This document shows, one piece after another, positions 32,446 to 39,769 of a stretch of 64,000 bases of DNA (position 1 is its first letter; the number at the start of each line of letters is the position of its first letter). The DNA comes from Jejudonia soesokkakensis (GTDB lineage Bacteria; Bacteroidota; Bacteroidia; Flavobacteriales; Flavobacteriaceae): positions 372,001 to 436,000 of the forward strand of contig NZ_JBHTBN010000001.1 of the NCBI RefSeq assembly GCF_042664795.1. The letters run 5' to 3'. A program made the position numbers and the translations under genes. The notes below the pieces were generated by a model. It made no database searches, had not been told where the DNA came from, and saw nothing but the letters and a program-made list of their open reading frames with translations.

Positions 32446-34623
32446 TTAAAACTTCACAGTGGCTCCTACTAAAAAGTTAGTAGTAGCCTGCGGGTAATAG
32501 CCTGCGCCTTCAATGGTTGTCACTGTTCCAGGAGTAGAAAAATCATCATCAAATGTGAAGAAATACCCGTTAGAAACATATTCTACATTAAAAATATTAT
32601 TGACCAAGGCAGTAAAAATAATTGAATCTACAAACGGAATTTTTCTTACTTCATAAAACACATTAAAGTCATTGATAAAATAATCTTCAAGTTTTGAACT
32701 TTCAGCATCTATATTTCCCAAAAATTGCTCCCCTACATACTTTGATAACAAAGCCAATTGTAAATTAGGAAGGGGTCTATACTCTAAAATGTTTCCAGCC
32801 ACAATTTCTGGCGAGTAGGAAATATTTGTATTTCCTAAATTGGTCAACACGCCATCACGTTGAAAAAAGAAATCTCTGTTTTTATTACTACTTAACGCAA
32901 TGTTGGGTCGTACTGTTATTTTTTCTGAAAGTGTAATACTGGCATCTACTTCAAGGCCCAGTCGGTAACTACTTCCGCTGGTAGCACGTATGGGAGCTCC
33001 TACATCGTCAATCGCTCCGGTTAGTACCAATTGGTCGGTATAATCCATGTAAAAGCCATTGGTATTTAGCTGTATATTTTCTGAAGCATAGCGCCAACCT
33101 AGTTCAAAATCATCCAGCTTTTCAGCCTTAAAAATCCCTTGCTCAAAATCACTTCGGCGCGGTTCTCTGTGGGCTCTTCCGTAGGAAGCGTAGAATTGAT
33201 TTGCATCATTTAATTGAAATGACGCACCTGCCTTCGGATTAAAAAACGAATAAGTTTCATCTTCATTCAGCGTAATAAGATCTGAAGTTGTTCCGGCAGT
33301 CTCGTAATTGACAAAGCGTCCTTGCAGGTCACCAAAGAAACTCCATTGTTCATTGAAGCGATAGGTTGCTTTCCCAAATACTGAAACTTCACTTTTATCT
33401 CCGGTTCCAAAATAGTAGCGATCTTTATAATCGAAACCAATTGGAAATTCGGTATACAAGATCTCGCCAAAATGGTCTCCTTTATACGAACTGAAAAACA
33501 CCCCCGAAGAAATATCCCAACTATTGTCTTTGAAATTGATGTTTCCATTAACGGCATAAAAATCATTGTCGAGCCATCTTCTTCGAATTAAATCGGTTTC
33601 AGAAATAGTTTCTCCATCAATGACAATGGGGTCTTCGCCATAGGTTTCAAAGTCTTCATCTTCTTTAAATTGTTCAAAATAACCTCTTCCGTAGGTATAA
33701 TTAAGGGAGATATTTGAGCTCCAATTGTTGTTGAATTTTTGGTTCCATAATAACTGATAATGATCCTGAGCATAGTTATCTACTTCATTGTCATAAAACT
33801 GAATGTTGCCATCGTCATCTGTAAATTGTCCTGCTGGATTAAACGTTCGGTCGGTTGCTAAAGTTTCGGCATCAATTCCAAAATACGCCTGATAGGTTTC
33901 TTCTCGCCCTCCAAACGTGATGAATTTTATAAGTGTATTTCTTTCGACATAGGCTCCCTGAAGGTAATAGGACTTCAAATCGGAAGTCGCTCTGTCGATG
34001 TATCCATCAGACTGAATTGTAGACAACCTTCCTGCAACTTCAATCTTATCTTGCAGCAATCCTGTAGAAAATTTTACATTATGCCTTCTGGTATTATACG
34101 ATCCAAATGAATTAGCGATTTGTCCGTACGCTTCTTCAGAAACACCATCGGTCAAGAGATTTAAACTCGCTCCAAAAGCACCAGAGCCATTCGTGGAAGT
34201 TCCAACCCCTCGTTGCAACTGTAAACTTTCTACCGAAGAAGTAAAGTCGGGAAGATTGACAAAAAAGGTTCCTTGACTTTCAGCATCATTAAACGGAATT
34301 CCATTTAAGGTGACATTTACTCTTGAAGCGTCACTTCCCCGTACCCGTATGTAGGTATAGCCAACACCCGCACCCGCATCACTTGTGGTAACAACAGATG
34401 GCAGATAGTTAAGCATATATGGAATGTCCTGCCCCAGGTTTCTTTTTTCGAGTTGCTCTTTGGAAAGGTTGGAGTGGGTAATTGGGGAGTCTGCTTCAAC
34501 GCGAACCGATTTTATAAAAACCTCCTCTAGTTTTTCGGTTTTTGTAGTGTCCTGCACTTTTTCTTGTGCTGAAACATTTAGGTACACTAAACTAATTGCA
34601 ATAGGTAAAATAATACGCTTCAT
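32446..34623 (-). CDS. TonB-dependent outer membrane receptor under TPP riboswitch control
   Basis: A 725-residue receptor with signal peptide MKRIILPIAISLVYLNVSA. The plug domain is at about 45-160 (YTYIRVRGSDASRVNVTLNGIPFND, then LQLQRGVGTSTNGSGAFGASLNL). The C-terminal beta-barrel ends ATTNFLVGATVKF with the usual terminal Phe. A TPP riboswitch with its own promoter lies directly upstream (34735-34893), so the likely ligand is thiamine, a thiamine phosphate or a precursor. Similar THI-box-controlled receptors are known in Bacteroidota. No SusD partner is present. Confidence 0.92.
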   Translation of the reverse strand: MKRIILPIAISLVYLNVSAQEKVQDTTKTEKLEEVFIKSVRVEADSPITHSNLSKEQLEKRNLGQDIPYMLNYLPSVVTTSDAGAGVGYTYIRVRGSDASRVNVTLNGIPFNDAESQGTFFVNLPDFTSSVESLQLQRGVGTSTNGSGAFGASLNLLTDGVSEEAYGQIANSFGSYNTRRHNVKFSTGLLQDKIEVAGRLSTIQSDGYIDRATSDLKSYYLQGAYVERNTLIKFITFGGREETYQAYFGIDAETLATDRTFNPAGQFTDDDGNIQFYDNEVDNYAQDHYQLLWNQKFNNNWSSNISLNYTYGRGYFEQFKEDEDFETYGEDPIVIDGETISETDLIRRRWLDNDFYAVNGNINFKDNSWDISSGVFFSSYKGDHFGEILYTEFPIGFDYKDRYYFGTGDKSEVSVFGKATYRFNEQWSFFGDLQGRFVNYETAGTTSDLITLNEDETYSFFNPKAGASFQLNDANQFYASYGRAHREPRRSDFEQGIFKAEKLDDFELGWRYASENIQLNTNGFYMDYTDQLVLTGAIDDVGAPIRATSGSSYRLGLEVDASITLSEKITVRPNIALSSNKNRDFFFQRDGVLTNLGNTNISYSPEIVAGNILEYRPLPNLQLALLSKYVGEQFLGNIDAESSKLEDYFINDFNVFYEVRKIPFVDSIIFTALVNNIFNVEYVSNGYFFTFDDDFSTPGTVTTIEGAGYYPQATTNFLVGATVKF

Positions 34624-34691
34624 TCGTACATATGTTTATGACGAATAAAAGGGGCGTTATTCTGGTTGTTAAAATTGAAAATGGCAAACTA

Positions 34692-34718
34692 GAGATGCTT
34701 CGACAGACTCAGCATGAC
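34692..34718. repeat. Palindromic repeat in the receptor leader
   Basis: GATGCTTCGACAGACTCAGCATGAC, the reverse orientation of the GTCATGCTGAGxCTGTCGAAGCATC element. It lies between the riboswitch and the receptor start codon. Confidence 0.75.
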
Positions 34719-34734
34719 TTATTGCTTTAATTTT

Positions 34735-34893
34735 TCCTAAACAGCATTACCTGTTCCAGGTTCTATGGGTATAATCTCAGCCAAAAGGATTTCAGATTTC
34801 AGATTTCAGATTTCAGACGTCAGAACTAGGTTTTAGTTCTAAAATCGCCAATCGTCAATCTATATCGTCAATCGATCGAGCACCCCTTTGAGA
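34735..34893 (-). promoter_or_regulatory. TPP (THI-box) riboswitch with expanded P3 arm
   Basis: Read on the minus strand it shows the conserved TPP aptamer pieces in order: AGGGGTGC, a long insertion, GGCTGAGATTATACCC, then ATAGAACCTGGAACAGGTAA and TGCTGTTTAGGA. Possible P1 pairing is TCTCAAA with TTTAGGA. The P3 position holds about 95 bases, including three copies of TCTGAAA, copies of GATTGACGAT and a hairpin with arms AGAACT/AGTTCT. It should lower expression of the receptor when TPP is abundant. Confidence 0.92.
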
Positions 34894-34900
34894 TGTGATG

Positions 34901-34908
34901 CAAAGATA
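34901..34908 (-). promoter_or_regulatory. Promoter -7 box of the riboswitch-receptor transcript
   Basis: TATCTTTG on the minus strand, directly after the arfB stop codon. It puts the transcription start at about 34894-34896, exactly at the riboswitch 5' end. Confidence 0.75.
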
Positions 34909-34913
34909 GAATT

Positions 34914-35318
34914 TTACTCTAGTTTGGGTGGTTTTCTGTACGCTTTTTTTAAGGCATTGTTCTTTTTGGCTTTAATACGTTTTTCGATGGCAGATCGGGA
35001 AGGTTTTGATTTTTTTCTCTTTTTGGCAACTTTGAGGTGTTGCTTCAGTAATTCGAGCATACGTTGGATGCCAATTGCTTTATTGCGGTGCTGACTTCTG
35101 GATTCACTGCATTGCAATGTAAGAATTCCTTCCGAAGAAATGCGGTTGGGGATTCTCGCTTTAAGTCTTTCTTTTTCTGCTTCTGAAAGCCCTTCCGAAG
35201 AAAAAATAGGGAAACTCACTTCTACTTTTGAGGATGTTTTATTGACATGTTGCCCACCTGCACCACTGCTACGCACTGCCTTAAACTGAAGCTCTTTAAT
35301 AATTATCTCTTCCTTCAT
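34914..35318 (-). CDS. arfB: Alternative ribosome-rescue factor ArfB (peptidyl-tRNA hydrolase)
   Basis: A 134-residue protein with the catalytic GGQ at 21-23 in SSGAGGQHVNKTSSKVEV, an N-terminal release-factor-like domain and a long basic C-terminal tail (KKRKKSKPSRSAIEKRIKAK). The tail enters the empty mRNA channel of stalled ribosomes, allowing hydrolysis of the stuck peptidyl-tRNA. Its start overlaps the stop of the DUF4301 gene by one base, so the two are co-transcribed. Confidence 0.95.
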   Translation of the reverse strand: MKEEIIIKELQFKAVRSSGAGGQHVNKTSSKVEVSFPIFSSEGLSEAEKERLKARIPNRISSEGILTLQCSESRSQHRNKAIGIQRMLELLKQHLKVAKKRKKSKPSRSAIEKRIKAKKNNALKKAYRKPPKLE

Positions 35319-36847
35319 TATTCGTTAGGTCTGTGTTCTAATTCAAGCAGGTCATTTACGGTTTTAACAGGATTAAATGTTTGTAAAGGCACTTGTACCA
35401 AAGCTGTGTTCCATTTTGCCATAGCACCGTTCCAAAGACCTGGGAGCTCTAGTGCTTTGAGAGGTTTCCCATCTTCAGATTTATGAGCAATAAATCCCGC
35501 TTCAGGATCACTAAACTTATTAAGATCATATTTTTTTCCATGACGATCCCTCACCCCGCAAACCAGATCTACTGGGTTGAAATGTGTGGCTTCGCTAATA
35601 ATATTTTTTTGTCGTAGGTCAGTAGTATCAATCTGGGAGGTTTCTACGATTTGTAAGGAGGTGTTTCCATAGTCATCTTTGACCCAAAAAGGACCGCCAC
35701 CCGGAGCTCCAGTATTCTTTACCACTCCACAAACCCGTATAGGTCGCTTTAAGATATATTGTAATTGTATTCTGTCTTTAGAAATGTTTTTAATGTTTAA
35801 CTCATTCCAAAGAAAAGACTTAATTTCTTCTAACATTTCTGAAGAAACCTCTTTAGCGTCAAGAATGTCGAGATATTTAAACACCTTTTTTTGAATCCAA
35901 AGTAGTTTACCTGCCAATATTTTTTTGTAACGGATGGTGGGTTCCACGTATTTTTCAGCAACTACATTATCAATATTTTTAATAAAGATTACATCGGCAT
36001 CAACATCGTTTAAATTATCAAGCAATGCGCCGTGTCCCGAAGGTCGTAGAACAACATTGTTTTGAGCATCCCTAAAAGGCGTATTGTTTTCTGAAACGGC
36101 GATGGTGTCTGTTTCTTTTTTCTGAAAGGAATACGAAATGTGAAAATTGGTCTTTGTTTTCTTCGTGACTCTATTTTTTACCGCTTCAAATTCTTCTTTA
36201 AAATAAGGGACGTGTTCTTCTGAAAAAGTAAAATGCAAATACGCATCTTCATTGGCTGTAGCATAAAATGCAGCTTCATACAATTGCTCTTCAAAGGCAG
36301 TAGTATAGTATTTTTTATACTTATGAAAGGGAATTAACCCTTTGGGCAGATTTTTATAATTTAGTCCATGCTCTTCCAGCATCGTTTCCACAAACATTTT
36401 GAGTCTAACACCCTTCTTATTTGTTTTATAATTGGGATGTATTTCCCGAATCTTTCTTCGAACATCATTTACAAAAGCAAAGTCTTTTAGAGCATTGCAA
36501 AATATTTTGAGTTGAGATTTGTCACCTTCTTTGAGATAACTGTTCAACGTTTCTTCTTCGGGATCAAAAGTCTGTAAAAACTCGTGTAAAAAGCTAAACA
36601 TTCGTGAGGCTGCGCCAGAGGCAGGAACAAACTTTATAATTTCAAGTTTAGTTTTATGTTCGTCGTAAAAAGCTAAAAGTTTATCTTCAGTTTCTGAAGG
36701 AATTACTTCAATGCCATTTCCTACTGTGGCTGCTGTAATAACTTCCAAAGGGGGAATCCCTCTTTGAAAAACCTCCAATTGCTTAACGACCTTATCTATA
36801 GTTACTCCGTGATTTTTAATTTGGTTTATATCTTTTTCTGTAAGCAT
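35318..36847 (-). CDS. DUF4301 family protein
   Basis: A 509-residue cytoplasmic protein of the DUF4301 family, found mainly in Bacteroidota and of unknown function. Visible motifs are FVPASGAASRMF near 78, LRPSGHGALLDNLNDVDADVIFIKNIDNV near 265, and GAPGGGPFWV near 385. The first and second resemble nucleotidyltransferase or sugar-nucleotide binding loops, so a nucleotide-handling role is possible. It is one base from the NadR-like gene and overlaps arfB by one base. Confidence 0.82.
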   Translation of the reverse strand: MLTEKDINQIKNHGVTIDKVVKQLEVFQRGIPPLEVITAATVGNGIEVIPSETEDKLLAFYDEHKTKLEIIKFVPASGAASRMFSFLHEFLQTFDPEEETLNSYLKEGDKSQLKIFCNALKDFAFVNDVRRKIREIHPNYKTNKKGVRLKMFVETMLEEHGLNYKNLPKGLIPFHKYKKYYTTAFEEQLYEAAFYATANEDAYLHFTFSEEHVPYFKEEFEAVKNRVTKKTKTNFHISYSFQKKETDTIAVSENNTPFRDAQNNVVLRPSGHGALLDNLNDVDADVIFIKNIDNVVAEKYVEPTIRYKKILAGKLLWIQKKVFKYLDILDAKEVSSEMLEEIKSFLWNELNIKNISKDRIQLQYILKRPIRVCGVVKNTGAPGGGPFWVKDDYGNTSLQIVETSQIDTTDLRQKNIISEATHFNPVDLVCGVRDRHGKKYDLNKFSDPEAGFIAHKSEDGKPLKALELPGLWNGAMAKWNTALVQVPLQTFNPVKTVNDLLELEHRPNE

Positions 36848-36848
36848 A

Positions 36849-37412
36849 TTAGTTGGTAAGTAAGGTATCTATATGAGCAATAGCCGTTTCTAATCGAATT
36901 TTTTTTGTGCCCGATAGTTTTTTGAAGGGAAGATTGTTAGTTTGTAATTCGTTTTCAAAAATACGTAATAGTGAGGACCTATCATAGGGTCTGTCTCGCA
37001 AATCATCTTGTTGCCAAGGAACATCAATATTGGTTAAAAAATAAAATGTGTAGGTGTTTTTTTGTGAGGCTTTTATTATTTCTGCAGGGCAAAAACCATC
37101 AAAATAATAATGAGAATAGACTTTTAATTCTAATAAGTTAGTGTCACAAAAGAGAAGTTGGGTAGCTTTTTCTGCGGAAGCGTTTTCCGAAGCCATTTGT
37201 CCTTTTGCAATAGGCACTAAATCTTCTAGGGTACAAACTTCTTTTTTAGAATCCCATTTTTCCTGAAGGTATTCTCGCATATACTCTGGAACCCAAAGCG
37301 TATTATAATGAGTAGCCAATTGCTTTGCAAGTGTTGTTTTTCCCGTGGACTCAGGGCCAAAAAGTACAATTTTTAAGCAATCACTTGGTCGCTGTTTAAG
37401 TGTTTCATCCAT
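36849..37412 (-). CDS. NadR-like P-loop kinase (AAA_28 type)
   Basis: A 187-residue protein with P-loop GPESTGKT at 19-26 and RDRPYDRSSL, like the ribosylnicotinamide kinase half of NadR. The ATG at 37412 overlaps the end of the permease gene by 40 bases in another frame; no closer start codon exists, so translational coupling is likely. PnuC-type carriers work by facilitated diffusion and need an intracellular kinase to trap the vitamin. This protein could phosphorylate nicotinamide riboside or, given the neighbours, thiamine. The choice is open. Confidence 0.85.
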   Translation of the reverse strand: MDETLKQRPSDCLKIVLFGPESTGKTTLAKQLATHYNTLWVPEYMREYLQEKWDSKKEVCTLEDLVPIAKGQMASENASAEKATQLLFCDTNLLELKVYSHYYFDGFCPAEIIKASQKNTYTFYFLTNIDVPWQQDDLRDRPYDRSSLLRIFENELQTNNLPFKKLSGTKKIRLETAIAHIDTLLTN

Positions 37413-38005
37413 GTACGATATCCTAAAATTGAAATAACTATAAATATAAGATACAATAAACTGCTCAACGTGTATCCTTTGTAAAAATATAAGGGGACGC
37501 TTATAATATTACCAGCTAAGAGATAAAGCCAATTGGCAGCTTTTCTCTTAGCAAGCATCCACATTCCTGCAAAAAAGAGTGCTGTTGTTAGCGTATCGAC
37601 ATACGCTGTCCAGCTATTCCATTTGTCAAATAATGTATATACTAAAAACACCCCAATTAATGAAGCAGCACTGATTAATAAAGCAGTTTTATGATCGTTG
37701 GCTGTTGCAAGAGTAATGGGAGTGTTTTTGTCTGGCGAAACTTTTCGTGTCCAGATATACCAGCCATAGATACTCATTATAAAATAATACCCTTGGATAA
37801 TTAAATCGCCCAGCAAGCCCCATTGCCATAGTAAGTATACAAATATAGAGGTGCTTATGATACCTGTTGGATACACCCAAACACTGTTACGCCATGAAAA
37901 CAATGCAGAGGCCAATCCAAAAGAGACCGCAATTGCCTCTAGTATGATTTGGTCAGTTTGATATGCACTGTATTGCTCAAACAGATATTCAAAAATGGGG
38001 CTCAT
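37373..38005 (-). CDS. PnuC/PnuT-family vitamin permease
   Basis: A 210-residue integral membrane protein with about seven segments and the W-x-x-W motif (SIYGWYIWTRK) of PnuC carriers. PnuC moves nicotinamide riboside and PnuT moves thiamine, by facilitated diffusion. The neighbours decide the likely ligand: a thiamine-binding-like protein upstream (overlap 17 bases) and a TPP riboswitch-receptor unit downstream favour thiamine (PnuT). The NadR-like kinase alone would favour nicotinamide riboside. Confidence 0.9.
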   Translation of the reverse strand: MSPIFEYLFEQYSAYQTDQIILEAIAVSFGLASALFSWRNSVWVYPTGIISTSIFVYLLWQWGLLGDLIIQGYYFIMSIYGWYIWTRKVSPDKNTPITLATANDHKTALLISAASLIGVFLVYTLFDKWNSWTAYVDTLTTALFFAGMWMLAKRKAANWLYLLAGNIISVPLYFYKGYTLSSLLYLIFIVISILGYRTWMKHLNSDQVIA

Positions 38006-38249
38006 AATTGCTTCTGTCAGATTTTACAATTTTTATATAAAGCACTCCTCTTTCAATGGCTTCTAATGCAGATTTTAATTCCTTAGTAAGAATTTCCATG
38101 ACCTTGTCATAGTCGCCAAACACCTGTGTGCTCAACGGATTTTCAAGGATGGTGAGTCCAGAGGTGCGTAAAGATTTTATAAGGTTGATAATAGCAGGTT
38201 CGTAGTCATCCTGCAGTGGAGTTAATGTAAGTTCGACAGAGATTTTCAC
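37989..38249 (-). CDS. MTH1187/YkoF-type thiamine-binding protein
   Basis: An 86-residue ferredoxin-like fold protein. MKISVELTLTPLQDDYEPAI, LRTSGLTILENPLSTQVFGD and YDKVMEILTKELKSAL follow the pattern of the MTH1187/YkoF (thiamine_BP, formerly DUF77) family, whose YkoF member binds thiamine. It is first in the operon with the permease and kinase and overlaps the permease gene by 17 bases. There is no signal peptide, so it is cytoplasmic; it may hand over or sense the vitamin. Confidence 0.8.
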   Translation of the reverse strand: MKISVELTLTPLQDDYEPAIINLIKSLRTSGLTILENPLSTQVFGDYDKVMEILTKELKSALEAIERGVLYIKIVKSDRSNYEPHF

Positions 38250-38269
38250 AAAGATTCAGATTTAATATA

Positions 38270-38277
38270 CAAAAGTA
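38270..38277 (-). promoter_or_regulatory. Promoter -7 box of the vitamin-uptake operon
   Basis: TACTTTTG on the minus strand, 20 bases before the ATG at 38249. No TPP riboswitch is visible between this box and the gene. Confidence 0.6.
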
Positions 38278-38316
38278 CTTGTTTGAAATTGGAGATTTGG
38301 TTTATTGGTATTTAAA

Positions 38317-39009
38317 TTATTGTTCAAAGGCTGTACCCATTACAATCATGTCTGCTCCTGCATTATAAATTTCTTGCTTTTGGGCTTCCGTTTTAATTCC
38401 GCCGCCTACGATAAGAGGAATTCTAAGTGTTTTTTTTACTTCGGAAACAATGGCAGGACTCACGTATCTTTTTGCTCCGCTTCCTGCTTCGAGGTAGATA
38501 AGTTTAGCGCCCAACAATTGTCCTGCTAATGCTGTATTGACAATAGCTTCTATCGCATTCTGAGGCATTGGATTGGTGCCGCTAACTTTTGCAACAGCCG
38601 AATCATTTCCACCCTCTATTAAGATATATCCAGTAGGAATAATTTCTAATGCCGAATCTTTTAGCTTAGAAGCACCTTTTATTTGTTGTCCTATCAAGTA
38701 CTCCGGATTTCTACCAGAAAGTAGCGAAAGAAATAATAAGCCATCTGCAGTTTCAGTAATTTGGGTGTAATCACCAGGAAATATAAAAATAGGAAGAGTG
38801 GTGTAATTTTTTAAAGCAGTAACGGTAGCTTCTGTTTGATCTTTGGGTACTGTGCTTCCTCCCACAAACAAATGTGTTGTGTCTTTTGGGATACTCTTTA
38901 AAAAGGATTCACTTTTTGTAGGTATAAATTTTTCAGGATCTATAAGAATGGCTAACGCTTTTCTATTTTCTGAAAGCATTTTAATAAGTTGTGTGTAATA
39001 TACATGCAT
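38317..39009 (-). CDS. Geranylgeranylglyceryl phosphate synthase-like prenyltransferase
   Basis: A 230-residue TIM-barrel protein. The start at 39009 (MHVYYTQLIKML) lies one base past the stop of the preceding phosphopantetheinyl transferase gene. ILIDPEKF, FVGGSTV, YILIEGGNDSAV, YLEAGSGA and LIVGGGIKTEAQ are GGGP synthase/PcrB motifs, with phosphate held by the last loops. The archaeal enzyme links geranylgeranyl diphosphate to glycerol-1-phosphate. Bacteroidota carry homologues with different chain-length use. The physiological product here is unknown. Confidence 0.88.
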   Translation of the reverse strand: MHVYYTQLIKMLSENRKALAILIDPEKFIPTKSESFLKSIPKDTTHLFVGGSTVPKDQTEATVTALKNYTTLPIFIFPGDYTQITETADGLLFLSLLSGRNPEYLIGQQIKGASKLKDSALEIIPTGYILIEGGNDSAVAKVSGTNPMPQNAIEAIVNTALAGQLLGAKLIYLEAGSGAKRYVSPAIVSEVKKTLRIPLIVGGGIKTEAQKQEIYNAGADMIVMGTAFEQ

Positions 39010-39010
39010 C

Positions 39011-39649
39011 CTATAAAACTTCAGAAGTAATTGCATACGCCATGGTAAATTCCTCGAACTCCTGAAACCATACCTTATAACTTACTTCTCGTTCTTCAAA
39101 AGAAATCGTTGCGGTAGTTTCTAAATGGTCAAGTCTAAAATCTTCGACATAAATATGTTGTAAAAAACTAATACCAGGGGTGGCAAAACTTTTATATAGA
39201 CTTTCTTTCGCGCACCAAACCATGGTAAGCTTTCGCATGATCGCATCATCGTTTGCTAAAGTTCTGTACTCCTCAATTGGAGTAAACTTATGAGCAATCT
39301 TAAGAATTTTATGGCGCTGCATCTCGATGTCTATTCCTATTTCTTCTTCACTGATAATGATGGCCGAAAAATTAAATGAATGTGTAATGCTAATGTGTTT
39401 ACTGTCATTTAGATGAGGTTTTCCGTTCTCATCGTAGTAAAGGTCAAAATCGGTATACCCTTCATTTGCTAGTAAATGTCTAATGCTTAAAAATCCGCGA
39501 CGGTGTAGGTCGCTTTTCATTCTATTTACTCGTTCACTACAATGCTTTGTTAATGAAATATCTTTATGAAGTTCATCAAATGATTCTTCAATCTTCCAAA
39601 TCAGGACTTTAGTCTTATTACTTACTGTTATAGTTTTGTAAAGTGGCAT
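39011..39649 (-). CDS. 4'-phosphopantetheinyl transferase superfamily protein
   Basis: A 212-residue enzyme of the Sfp/AcpT fold that moves phosphopantetheine from CoA to a carrier-protein serine. Magnesium and CoA site residues are visible as Asp107 and Glu109 (GIDIEMQ) and Glu149, Lys148 (WCAKESLYK). An N-terminal region (about 1-100) completes the pseudo-dimer. It is followed directly by the GGGP synthase-like gene. Whether it serves fatty-acid ACP or other carriers is not clear. Confidence 0.9.
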   Translation of the reverse strand: MPLYKTITVSNKTKVLIWKIEESFDELHKDISLTKHCSERVNRMKSDLHRRGFLSIRHLLANEGYTDFDLYYDENGKPHLNDSKHISITHSFNFSAIIISEEEIGIDIEMQRHKILKIAHKFTPIEEYRTLANDDAIMRKLTMVWCAKESLYKSFATPGISFLQHIYVEDFRLDHLETTATISFEEREVSYKVWFQEFEEFTMAYAITSEVL

Positions 39650-39670
39650 TGTTTTTAAAAGTGTATTCCG

Positions 39671-39678
39671 TATTTTTG
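39671..39678 (+). promoter_or_regulatory. Promoter -7 box of ahcY
   Basis: TATTTTTG fits TAnnTTTG. It predicts a leader of about 87 bases to the ATG at 39770. Confidence 0.6.
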
Positions 39679-39680
39679 CG

Positions 39681-39757
39681 GTCTGAAAAAAGAGATTACT
39701 CCTTTCAGAAATAAAAATAAGTATTTATCAAATAGTTTGTCTGCTTTAGGACAACTA
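39681..39757 (+). promoter_or_regulatory. Structured leader of ahcY
   Basis: Two hairpins: TCTGAAA/TTTCAGA (about 39682-39709) and TTGTC/GACAA (about 39737-39754). I cannot match it to any SAH or SAM riboswitch I know. It may be only incidental structure. Confidence 0.35.
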
Positions 39758-39769
39758 AAAAACAATTTT

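Noticed and set aside
39681..39769. SAH or SAM riboswitch before ahcY
   Set aside because: I could not find the conserved core of any SAH or SAM aptamer class, only two plain hairpins.
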